The notes under the pieces: generated by a model | What the model was told of the DNA's origin: nothing | Databases searched by the model: none | Seen by the model: the letters and a program-made list of their open reading frames with translations, nothing else | Shown here: positions 1 through 6,463 of the stretch, in pieces | Layout of the letters: each line of letters starts with the position of its first letter | How positions within the stretch are numbered: position 1 is the first letter of the stretch | Translations under genes and position numbers: made by a program | DNA from: Clostridia bacterium | Lineage (GTDB): Bacteria > Bacillota > Clostridia > Oscillospirales > RGIG7773 | NCBI GenBank assembly: GCA_017554835.1 | Contig: JAFZHO010000056.1 | Coordinates: forward strand, 1-11,497 | Length of the DNA stretch: 11,497 bases | Direction of reading: 5' to 3'

Positions 1-162
1 ATTGTTGAAATTTTATTTTTAATATTTGCTTTTTTATTTCTTTCTTTTTTTGGCAAAGTAACCGGCGTTATAATATCAGTTGTTGTTCTTTGTATATTTG
101 GAAAAGGGTATATTGATATGATGAAAGATACATACGATAGACTTAATAGAATATTTTGTTAA
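1..162 (+). CDS. C-terminal end of a membrane protein (partial, runs off left edge)
   Basis: Frame 1 is open from the first base and ends at the TAA at 160-162, giving the last 53 residues of a protein whose start lies outside the window. The first 17 or so residues are almost purely hydrophobic (Ile, Leu, Phe, Val, Ala). A Gly-Lys turn and a second hydrophobic run follow (about residues 23-33). The end is a short polar tail with Asp, Lys and Arg that finishes in Ile-Phe-Cys. This is the pattern of two closing transmembrane helices with a cytoplasmic tail. The fragment is too short and too generic to assign a family. It is followed by about 120 bases without a gene and then a terminator. Confidence 0.5.
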   Translation: MVEILFLIFAFLFLSFFGKVTGVIISVVVLCIFGKGYIDMMKDTYDRLNRIFC

Positions 163-280
163 AGAAAATCTGGTTTCAGGCCGGTTCCATTTTGAGTGTC
201 GGTAATAACCAATCTCCCAGATATGAACTAACAACTTTAATTTAGAAAAATTGTGTTCATCTTTTATGGACGAAAAGACA

Positions 281-313
281 AAAAAACCTCGTTCTTTCGA
301 ACGAGGTTTTTTT
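281..313. terminator. Bidirectional rho-independent terminator
   Basis: An 8-bp perfect stem (CCTCGTTC at 287-294, GAACGAGG at 299-306) with a TTTC loop is flanked by six A on the left and seven T on the right, so it can act on both strands. It lies 5 bases past the stop of the minus-strand oxidoreductase (318) and 119 bases past the stop of the plus-strand membrane protein. The stretch 163-280 shows no other structure I can support. Confidence 0.9.
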
Positions 314-317
314 AATA

Positions 318-1628
318 TTATTTCTTTTCGTCTTCGTAGCCGGGAAGTCCGTAAGTTGGGATAGATGCTTTTGGTCCTGTCACGGTTCCCATTGCTTTTT
401 CAAAATTTTCAATCTGCTCTTTGGTTGGCTCATAACCCGGAATTGAGTTACAAGCAATAGACGGCATAGTTCCGTCTGTTAAAGGCATTGGGCAAAGGGT
501 ATCATTTCTATATATTTCTTTCCATTTTTCTTCTCTGAAGTTTGGAATTTCGTATGGTTTTCCGCCTTCGAGAATAGAACGATGAGCCAAAATAGCAACG
601 GAAGACATTGCAATACCGCCATCAACGTTAAACGGAAATGGTGGTTGCTCACCTTTTTCGATACAGTCTATAAACATTCTCGCAGTAACGTAATCACTGC
701 CACTATGACCGCTTTTTAGGATTTTATCGTTATCGGGGTCGTTCCATTCGATAACCTTTTTGCTGCGGCATTCTTCCCCCTCTGGCACCTGCCAACTATT
801 ATAGTTAGTGCAAACTTCAAAGTTATTCTGACGAAGATTTTCCGTCTGACCTTTTGTTCCGCAAAAACGATAAGAACATCTTGCGTGGCCATAACCTGCG
901 CAGCCCGTTACCTTAAATACGGATCTATCATCGTTATACGTAGTAATAATAGCGGTAATATCTTTAACCTGAACGGCATCCGCCTCTCTATATTCCGGCT
1001 CCGCAAAAGCAGCAAAAGCGCATACTCTCTGAGGAGTTGCATCAGTTGCTCTCATAAGAGGACCAATAGAATGGGTTACGTAATAAGATACGGGAAGCCA
1101 GTTTCTCCAGTGATTTTTATGGCCTCTCAAGGCTTTTGTTTCTTTTGAATTTGCAGGGTTTGCCGGATGAACGTATTCACCCTCGGCATAGACGATTTTG
1201 CCAAGTTTTCCGCTTTTGCAGGTATTCATCATCTCGATATTGAATCTTCCCTGAGGATAATTCTCCGCAAGCATATAAACGGCATCGCTTTTTTCTGCCG
1301 CTTCCATAAGGGCAACGCCCTCGGCCATAGTTCCATTTGAAATGCACTCGGAATAAACGTGGATGCCTTTTTCAAGGCATCTTATGGCATAAGGAGCATG
1401 CTCGTGGAAATAGTTGGTAAGAACCATTATATCCATTTCCACCTTGAAAAACTCTTCAAAATCCTCGAATAATAAAGCATCTTTAAGTTCAAGCGTTTCC
1501 ACCATATTATTACGGCGCTCAATATCAAAATCACAAATCGCAACAATTTCGCAGCCAAGCATCAAGAAATCTTTTGCAATTTCTCTACCTCGACCTGCGC
1601 CAAAAATACCCACCTTAAATCTTGCCAT
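318..1628 (-). CDS. Gfo/Idh/MocA family oxidoreductase, GH109-like (paralogue 1)
   Basis: This 436-residue cytoplasmic protein is predicted to bind NAD(P) and act on a sugar or glycoside. Its N-terminal Rossmann domain carries G10-A-G12-R-G14 and an acidic Asp after the second strand (AICDFD). The conserved EHAPYAI helix follows. Where most relatives have Glu-Lys-Pro, it has E94-C95-I96, so the usual catalytic lysine is absent. The C-terminal domain has H173-W-R175, T185-H186-S-I-G-P, G307-H-S-G-S-D312-Y and FREEKWKE near 364-371. From memory, these motifs resemble GH109-type NAD-dependent glycosidases more than inositol or glucose dehydrogenases. Start: ATG preceded by a GGAGTG site. It lies 79 bases downstream of its close paralogue, with no terminator between, so the two are probably co-transcribed. 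Sugar oxidation versus glycoside cleavage cannot be decided from sequence. Confidence 0.85.
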   Translation of the reverse strand: MARFKVGIFGAGRGREIAKDFLMLGCEIVAICDFDIERRNNMVETLELKDALLFEDFEEFFKVEMDIMVLTNYFHEHAPYAIRCLEKGIHVYSECISNGTMAEGVALMEAAEKSDAVYMLAENYPQGRFNIEMMNTCKSGKLGKIVYAEGEYVHPANPANSKETKALRGHKNHWRNWLPVSYYVTHSIGPLMRATDATPQRVCAFAAFAEPEYREADAVQVKDITAIITTYNDDRSVFKVTGCAGYGHARCSYRFCGTKGQTENLRQNNFEVCTNYNSWQVPEGEECRSKKVIEWNDPDNDKILKSGHSGSDYVTARMFIDCIEKGEQPPFPFNVDGGIAMSSVAILAHRSILEGGKPYEIPNFREEKWKEIYRNDTLCPMPLTDGTMPSIACNSIPGYEPTKEQIENFEKAMGTVTGPKASIPTYGLPGYEDEKK

Positions 1629-1707
1629 AGGTAATCACTCCGTAAAAATTATATTTTGCTATGGAAAAAGTTTCTGATTAATCCAAACAGGGACTTTTAT
1701 TATTTCA

Positions 1708-2964
1708 TTAAACAACAGGCATATCCTTGATTTCATCAAAGAATTTTTTGCACTGTTCTTCGTTAGGTCCGCTATTGGGAACTGAAGAGCATGGAATAGA
1801 TGGTCTTGTTCCATCGGAACCAGGAATTGGTGAAAGAGTATCGTTTCTATAGATTTCTTTCCATTTTTCTTCTCTGAAGTTTGGAATTTCAAATGATTTT
1901 CCGCCTTCTAAGATAGAACGATGGCCAAGAATCGCAACTGAAGACATAGCAATAGCTGCGTCAACGTTATATGGGAATGGTGGCTGTTCGCCTTTCTCGA
2001 TACTTTCAAGGAAAATACGAGCAGTGATATAGTCGCTTCCGCCGTGGCCACTCTTTGAAATTTTTGCTATATCGGGATCGTCGTAGCTTGCTTCATATAA
2101 AAGTTTTACGGGACTTCCTTCGGGTTTTTCCCAGCTATTATATCGAGTCATAACAGTTCCCGGAGCGCTTCTCAGATTTTCTATCTGACCTTTTGTTCCG
2201 CAGAAACGATAAAAACTTCCGTGAGCACCATATCCTGCGCAGCCCGTTACCTTGAATACTGATTTATCATCATTATAAGTAGTGATAATAGCAGCAGAAT
2301 CCGTTACCTGAATACCGTCTGATTCTCTATATACGGGATCAGCAAATGCAGCAAAAGCAGAAACTTTTTTTGGTGATGCTCCCGTTGCTCTCATAAGAGG
2401 GCCGATAGAATGGGTTACGTAATAAGAAGTAGGACACCAACTACGCCAATGATCAGGGAAGTAGTTATATAGTCTTCTCATATTAAGATCCTCGTAATGC
2501 ATAGGATGGTTATATTCGCCCTCGGCATAAACTATTCTGCCGAGATTACCTGATTTTATAACCTTTTGCATTTCCATATTGAAATTCATCTGAGGATAAT
2601 TTTCTGCAAGCATATAAACGGCATTGCTTTTTTCTGCCGCTTCCATAAGGGCAACGCCCTCTGCCATAGTTCCGTTTGAGATGCACTCGGAATAAACGTG
2701 TATGCCTTTTTCAAGGCATTTTATTGCGTAAGGTGCATGCTCGTGGAAAAAGTTTGCAAGGATAACGATATCCATATCGTGCTCTATAAATTCATCGAAA
2801 TTATCATAGCACTTAGCATCGGTTTTAAGCCAATTTACTGCCTTATTCAAACGAGCCTCGTGAAAGTCACACATTGCAACAAGCTCGCATCCAAGACTTA
2901 GAAAATCCTGAGCAAGAGCAATGCCTCTACCTGTTCCAAATAAACCAAATTTAAATCTTGCCAT
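1708..2964 (-). CDS. Gfo/Idh/MocA family oxidoreductase, GH109-like (paralogue 2)
   Basis: This 418-residue paralogue of the gene downstream is the first gene of the minus-strand pair. The Rossmann motif is G10-T-G12-R-G14. The EKP position reads E93-C94-I95, again without lysine. H172-W-R174, T184-H185-S-I-G-P and a canonical G306-H-G-G-S-D311-Y follow, then the FREEKWKEIYRND segment. The central block HVYSECISNGTMAEGVALM is identical in both copies, while the 140-175 and 265-300 regions and the C-terminal tail differ, so the pair may have different substrates. The start ATG has a good AAGGAG site (2974-2979) 9 bases upstream. Transcription probably begins at the TTGAAA/TATATT promoter in the divergent intergenic region, back to back with the corrinoid protein gene. 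The predicted role is NAD-dependent chemistry on a sugar ring; the substrate is unknown. Confidence 0.85.
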   Translation of the reverse strand: MARFKFGLFGTGRGIALAQDFLSLGCELVAMCDFHEARLNKAVNWLKTDAKCYDNFDEFIEHDMDIVILANFFHEHAPYAIKCLEKGIHVYSECISNGTMAEGVALMEAAEKSNAVYMLAENYPQMNFNMEMQKVIKSGNLGRIVYAEGEYNHPMHYEDLNMRRLYNYFPDHWRSWCPTSYYVTHSIGPLMRATGASPKKVSAFAAFADPVYRESDGIQVTDSAAIITTYNDDKSVFKVTGCAGYGAHGSFYRFCGTKGQIENLRSAPGTVMTRYNSWEKPEGSPVKLLYEASYDDPDIAKISKSGHGGSDYITARIFLESIEKGEQPPFPYNVDAAIAMSSVAILGHRSILEGGKSFEIPNFREEKWKEIYRNDTLSPIPGSDGTRPSIPCSSVPNSGPNEEQCKKFFDEIKDMPVV

Positions 2965-2994
2965 AAGAAATCACTCCTTAATAAAACTAATCTA

Positions 2995-3023
2995 AATATA
3001 ACATCATTCATTATATATTTCAA
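2995..3023 (-). promoter_or_regulatory. Promoter for the oxidoreductase pair
   Basis: On the minus strand, TTGAAA (3018-3023) and TATATT (2995-3000) are separated by 17 bases. The -10 is preceded by TG plus one base, an extended -10 feature. The start codon lies about 30 bases downstream. The -35 overlaps the edge of an inverted repeat at 3022-3038. Confidence 0.65.
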
Positions 3024-3038
3024 TGGATTTTTTCCATT
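3022..3038. promoter_or_regulatory. Candidate operator: inverted repeat between divergent promoters
   Basis: The arms AATGGA (3022-3027) and TCCATT (3033-3038) form a perfect 6-bp inverted repeat around a 5-base T spacer. The repeat touches the -35 box of the leftward promoter and lies about 18 bases upstream of the -35 of the rightward one. A dimeric regulator bound here could control both transcripts. It could also be chance in AT-rich DNA, and no regulator gene is in the window. Confidence 0.35.
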
Positions 3039-3055
3039 TTTTTTATTAATTAATG

Positions 3056-3084
3056 TTGCTTTTTCTATCTAAAAATGGTATTAT
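3056..3084 (+). promoter_or_regulatory. Promoter for the corrinoid methyltransferase operon
   Basis: TTGCTT (3056-3061) and TATTAT (3079-3084) are separated by 17 bases, with TGG directly before the -10 (extended -10). The expected transcript starts around 3091, leaving a leader of only about 25 bases that holds the GAGGTG ribosome binding site. There is no room for a riboswitch. Confidence 0.6.
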
Positions 3085-3114
3085 AACGTAAAAGAAATAT
3101 TACGAGGTGTTACT

Positions 3115-3744
3115 ATGGAATTACTAATGGAAATATCCGAAAATCTTCAAAGAGGTAAATCAAAAATAGTTAAAGAGTTGGTTCAAAAAGCTATTGATGA
3201 AAATATCCCTGCCGATAAAATTCTTGAGGACGGTCTTCTTTCAGGAATGGCAGTTATTGGCGAAAAATTCAAAAATAACGAGGTTTACGTTCCTGAGGTT
3301 TTAGTTGCTGCCCGTGCGATGAATATGGGCGCCGAACTTTTAAAACCACTTCTTGCCGACGCTAACGTAAAATCAAAAGGCCGTGCCTGCATCGGAACTG
3401 TTCAGGGTGACCTTCACGATATCGGAAAAAATCTTGTTAAAATGATGCTTGAGGGCAAGGGCTTTGAAGTAATCGACCTTGGAACAGACGTTCCCGCCCA
3501 GAAATTTATTGATACTGCAATCGAGCAGAATTGCAATATTATTTGTCTATCCGCTCTTTTGACAACAACAATGAGCGTTATGGAAGACGTTGTTAAAGCT
3601 GCAGAAAAAGCAGGAATAAGAGACAAAGTAAAAATCATGGTTGGCGGTGCTCCCGTAACAGATAAGTTCTGCAAGGAAATCGGAGCCGACTATTATACTG
3701 CCGATGCTGCAAGCGCCGCAGATGCAGCAGCAGAAATTTGCTAA
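3115..3744 (+). CDS. Corrinoid (cobalamin-binding) protein of a methyltransferase system
   Basis: This 209-residue protein shuttles a methyl group on its cobalt between partner methyltransferases (MtaC/MtbC/MtmC and bacterial O-demethylase corrinoid protein type). Residues 1-85 are the helical cap domain, including the conserved run VLVAARAMNMG that covers the cofactor. Residues 87-209 are the B12-binding Rossmann fold with D99-x-H101-x-x-G104, in which H101 is the expected lower axial cobalt ligand. The usual companions follow: the DLGTDVP segment, SALLTTTM and GGAPV. Length is normal for the family. The ATG has a GAGGTG site 6 bases upstream. It is the first gene of the plus-strand module and is separated from the methyltransferase gene by a strong hairpin. 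The family assignment is firm. The methyl donor cannot be read from this subunit. Confidence 0.95.
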   Translation: MELLMEISENLQRGKSKIVKELVQKAIDENIPADKILEDGLLSGMAVIGEKFKNNEVYVPEVLVAARAMNMGAELLKPLLADANVKSKGRACIGTVQGDLHDIGKNLVKMMLEGKGFEVIDLGTDVPAQKFIDTAIEQNCNIICLSALLTTTMSVMEDVVKAAEKAGIRDKVKIMVGGAPVTDKFCKEIGADYYTADAASAADAAAEIC

Positions 3745-3752
3745 TAACTATT

Positions 3753-3786
3753 ATGAGGTATTTTTGCCAAGGCAGAAATACCTCAT
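3753..3786 (+). promoter_or_regulatory. Long intercistronic hairpin between corrinoid protein and methyltransferase genes
   Basis: An 11-bp perfect outer stem (3753-3763 with 3776-3786) continues through a T-G wobble into a TGCC/GGCA inner stem, almost 16 bp in all with a tiny loop. The right arm is followed by TATATAATATAAGG, not a run of T, so it is not a typical terminator. It starts 8 bases after the first stop codon and ends 10 bases before the next ribosome binding site. A role in mRNA processing, 3'-end protection or partial attenuation, giving more corrinoid protein than enzyme, is inferred. Confidence 0.7.
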
Positions 3787-3808
3787 TATATAATATAAGG
3801 TGATAACT

Positions 3809-4819
3809 ATGAAATATAATATGACAAAATGGTTAAACGATATAATTTCATCTCCCATAAAAAAAGCTTTTCCTATATTATCTTTCCCTGCCCTTGATTT
3901 TATGGATATAAAGGTAAGTGACCTTGTTTCAAGTGGGGAATATCAGACAAAGGCAATGGAGATAATCGCAGAAAAAACCGATTCATATGCAGCTGTAAGT
4001 CTTATGGACCTTTCCGTCGAAGCGGAATGCTTTGGCGCCACCGTTCATTTTTCCGACGACGAGGTTCCTACTATAACCGGTCATCTTATTGAAACCGAAG
4101 AGGACGCCGAGAAACTTCAGGTGCCTCCGATAGGTTCCGGAAGAACGGGTGAATGCTTAAAAGGCATTAAACTTGCCGTAGAGAAAATTTGTGATAGACC
4201 CGTTTTTGCGGGGGTTATCGGTCCTTATTCTCTTGCGGGCAGACTTCTGGGCGTTACGGAAATTATGATGGACTGCTACGATGAACCTGAAAAAGTAGAA
4301 ACCGTTTTAGAAAAATGCACTGCCTTTCTTATAAATTACTGCAAAGCATTTAAAGAAACAGGTGCAAACGGCGTTATAATGGCAGAGCCGTTAACGGGGC
4401 TTTTATCCCCCTCTCTTGCCGAGGAGTTTTCTACCCCTTACGTTAAAAAGATAATCGACGAAATACAAGACGATAATTTTGCAGTTATCTACCATAACTG
4501 CGGAGATAGAACAATCTCTATAATAGATTCTGTTTTAAAAACAGGGGCATCCTGCTATCATTTCGGTAACGCAATAAATATGGCAGATATGCTCTCCCAT
4601 ATTCCATCGGACGTTATTGCTATGGGAAATATCGATCCTGCAGGCGAGCTTAAAAACGGCGACTGCGATTTAGTAAAATCCGAAACGAAGAAACTTCTCG
4701 AAGAATGCTCAAAATATAATAATTTCGTTATCTCTTCAGGATGCGATATTCCACCAAAAACTCCTTGGGAGAATATCAATGCTTTCTTTGAAACGGTTAA
4801 AAATTTTTACGGCGAATAA
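3809..4819 (+). CDS. UroD/MtaA-family corrinoid methyltransferase
   Basis: This protein of 336 residues belongs to the uroporphyrinogen decarboxylase superfamily. Its neighbours indicate methyl transfer to or from the corrinoid protein, not haem synthesis. The zinc-site pattern of MtaA/MtbA-type enzymes is present: H229-N-C231 after a beta strand, then C312 in SSGCDIPP, with GNIDP between them. The arginine-rich N-terminal motif of true HemE is missing. An acidic TGHLIETEEDAEKL segment and IGPYSLAGRLLG fit the methyltransferase branch. A GTG at 3800 would add three residues, but it forms part of the AAGGTG ribosome binding site (3797-3802), so the ATG at 3809 is preferred. The next gene begins within about 20 bases, so they are co-transcribed. 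It could use a methylated substrate directly as donor, or a thiol as acceptor. The sequence does not distinguish these. Confidence 0.88.
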   Translation: MKYNMTKWLNDIISSPIKKAFPILSFPALDFMDIKVSDLVSSGEYQTKAMEIIAEKTDSYAAVSLMDLSVEAECFGATVHFSDDEVPTITGHLIETEEDAEKLQVPPIGSGRTGECLKGIKLAVEKICDRPVFAGVIGPYSLAGRLLGVTEIMMDCYDEPEKVETVLEKCTAFLINYCKAFKETGANGVIMAEPLTGLLSPSLAEEFSTPYVKKIIDEIQDDNFAVIYHNCGDRTISIIDSVLKTGASCYHFGNAINMADMLSHIPSDVIAMGNIDPAGELKNGDCDLVKSETKKLLEECSKYNNFVISSGCDIPPKTPWENINAFFETVKNFYGE

Positions 4820-4837
4820 TAAATTGGAGTGCTTGAC

Positions 4838-6322
4838 TTGAAAGATTTTATAGAAATTACCCTTGACGGAATTTCAAAAAAAGTAAAACCAAATACTCTT
4901 ATAAGTGATATCCTCCCAAAAGACACCGACCATTTCTTTTGTGGAGGAAAAGGCATATGCAAAAAATGCGTCGTTTTTGCAAAGGGAGAATTATCCCCTT
5001 TGACAAAAGCCGAGGAAGATGCCTTTGATAAATCTGATTTAGAAATGGGAAAACGTCTCTCCTGTCTTACGAGAATTTTAGGGTTCGCAGAAATAAAAAC
5101 CCAGAAGCAAGGCAGTGATAAAATCTGTTCTCAGACCATTTTCCCAAAATATCAAAAAGAAAACCAATTCCAAAACTATGGCGTTGCAATTGATATAGGA
5201 ACAACTACCCTTGCTATGCAAATTTATGGCAGGGACGAACTTTTATGCGAATTAACCGCAAAAAACCCTCAGGCAAGATTTGGGGCCGACGTTATGACGA
5301 GAATCCACGCCGCCATTTCGGGAAAAGCCGAAGAGATTACCCTTTCAATTCGTGAGGGGCTTTCTGACCTTATTTCTGAAGGTGCCAAAAAAGCAAATAT
5401 CCCTCTTGATCTTATTGATAAAATCTCAATAGCAGGAAATACTGCTATGCTATATTTTCTCACGGGGCAAAACGTGGAATGTCTTTCAAGAGCGCCATTT
5501 ATAGCAGATAGACTTTTTGGCGAGACCGTATCTTTCGAAAAACTTTCCTTACCCACCAAAAACGCAGAAGTTTATCTTTCTCCTTGCATATCTTCCTTTG
5601 TTGGTGGAGATATAACCATGGCAATTTTATCCTCCGATATCAAAGAAGAAATCGCCTTGCTTTCCGATATTGGAACAAACGGCGAAATTGTCCTTAAAAA
5701 AGGTGATATTCTTACCTGCTGTTCAACTGCGGCAGGACCTGCTTTTGAAGGTGCAGGGCTTTCTATGGGAATGAACGGAAAAGAAGGCGCCATTGACCAC
5801 GTTTTTATAAAAGATGGAAAAATTTCTTGTCACGTAATTGGAGATACCGAGCCCATTGGAATTTGCGGAAGCGGAGTTATTGATGCTATCGCTTGCCTTC
5901 TTGAAAAAGAGCTTCTTGACGAAACGGGATATCTTGAAGATGACGAAGTGATTTTATCGGGAAACGTATATCTCAACGGTTCTGATATTCGTATGATTCA
6001 GCTTGCAAAAGGAGCTGTTCGTGCAGGAATGGAAACTCTTATGGAAGTTTCAAATCTTTCATCCTCTCAAATTGAAAGATTATATATCGCAGGTGGTTTC
6101 GGAAGTTATATCAACGAGGAAAACGCAAAAAAAATAGGACTTATTATTCCCTGCGAAAATATTTCCTTTTTGGGTAACGCTGCTCTTTGCGGTGCGGCTA
6201 TGATTCTCCTTTCAAAAGACGGAAGAAAAAAAGCCGAAGAAATTGCAAAAAAAGCAAAAACTATCGAACTTTCAGACAATCCCATCTTCTCCGAAAAATA
6301 TATGGAAGCTATGATATTCTGA
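4838..6322 (+). CDS. Reductive activator of corrinoid protein ([2Fe-2S] plus ASKHA domain, RACo/DUF4445 type)
   Basis: This protein is predicted to reduce inactive Co(II) corrinoid back to Co(I), with ATP hydrolysis, for the corrinoid protein encoded upstream. Numbered from the TTG start, residues 1-85 form a ferredoxin-like domain with C35-x5-C41-x2-C44 and C76, a plant-type [2Fe-2S] ligand set. Residues from about 113 form the ASKHA nucleotide-binding part: D119-IGTTT, SIAGNTAML, D277-IGTNGE, AAGPAFEGAG, GICGSGVID and YIAGGFG near 416. No extra Cys-rich [4Fe-4S] domain of the RamA kind is present. At 494 residues it is shorter than classical RACo (about 630). A GTG at 4829 is in frame but overlaps the GGAG site (4826-4829). 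The TTG at 4838 has proper spacing and is preferred. It is the last gene of the three-gene module. Confidence 0.9.
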   Translation: MKDFIEITLDGISKKVKPNTLISDILPKDTDHFFCGGKGICKKCVVFAKGELSPLTKAEEDAFDKSDLEMGKRLSCLTRILGFAEIKTQKQGSDKICSQTIFPKYQKENQFQNYGVAIDIGTTTLAMQIYGRDELLCELTAKNPQARFGADVMTRIHAAISGKAEEITLSIREGLSDLISEGAKKANIPLDLIDKISIAGNTAMLYFLTGQNVECLSRAPFIADRLFGETVSFEKLSLPTKNAEVYLSPCISSFVGGDITMAILSSDIKEEIALLSDIGTNGEIVLKKGDILTCCSTAAGPAFEGAGLSMGMNGKEGAIDHVFIKDGKISCHVIGDTEPIGICGSGVIDAIACLLEKELLDETGYLEDDEVILSGNVYLNGSDIRMIQLAKGAVRAGMETLMEVSNLSSSQIERLYIAGGFGSYINEENAKKIGLIIPCENISFLGNAALCGAAMILLSKDGRKKAEEIAKKAKTIELSDNPIFSEKYMEAMIF

Positions 6323-6401
6323 AAAAGCATTGATACTGAACAATTTTTTTATTCCATGATTGAAGCGTTTTGTTGCAGTTGCCGATTTTTTCTCTGGCAT
6401 A

Positions 6402-6429
6402 TTGACTTTTGAAATTCAGGTAGTATAAT
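6402..6429 (+). promoter_or_regulatory. Promoter of the transaldolase-like gene
   Basis: TTGACT (6402-6407) and a perfect TATAAT (6424-6429) are separated by 16 bases, about 35 bases before the start codon. This is the best consensus promoter in the window and suggests strong expression independent of the corrinoid operon. The remainder of the gap 6323-6401 has only a very weak stem with a T run (6329-6350), which I do not call as a terminator. Confidence 0.75.
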
Positions 6430-6463
6430 TATTGTTAAATTAATAACAAAAGGAGTAATAACA

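Noticed and set aside
885..1148. Open frames antisense to the oxidoreductase genes and other genes
   Set aside because: They lie wholly inside firmly assigned genes, have no ribosome binding site, and their residues resemble no known protein. The same applies to the other overlapping frames in the window.
1649..1654. TATAAT (minus strand) ahead of paralogue 1 as a separate promoter
   Set aside because: The sequence at the -35 distance is a poor match (CAGAAA), and there is no terminator after paralogue 2, so read-through from the upstream promoter is the simpler view.
2965..3114. Cobalamin riboswitch ahead of the corrinoid genes
   Set aside because: The predicted leader is only about 25 bases long, and no B12-box-like sequence or fitting helices are seen in the 150-base gap.
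3789..3794. TATAAT ahead of the methyltransferase gene as an internal promoter
   Set aside because: It lies 3 bases before the ribosome binding site, so a transcript from it would start at or after the start codon. It also has no -35, and the hairpin occupies that region.
3809..4819. Haem biosynthesis uroporphyrinogen decarboxylase (hemE)
   Set aside because: The superfamily is right, but the HemE N-terminal arginine motif is absent, a HxC...C zinc site is present, and the gene sits between a corrinoid protein and a corrinoid activator with no haem genes near.
6329..6350. Terminator after the corrinoid activator gene
   Set aside because: There is a run of T, but the preceding stem is only 4 to 5 bp and A/T rich, which is too weak to call.
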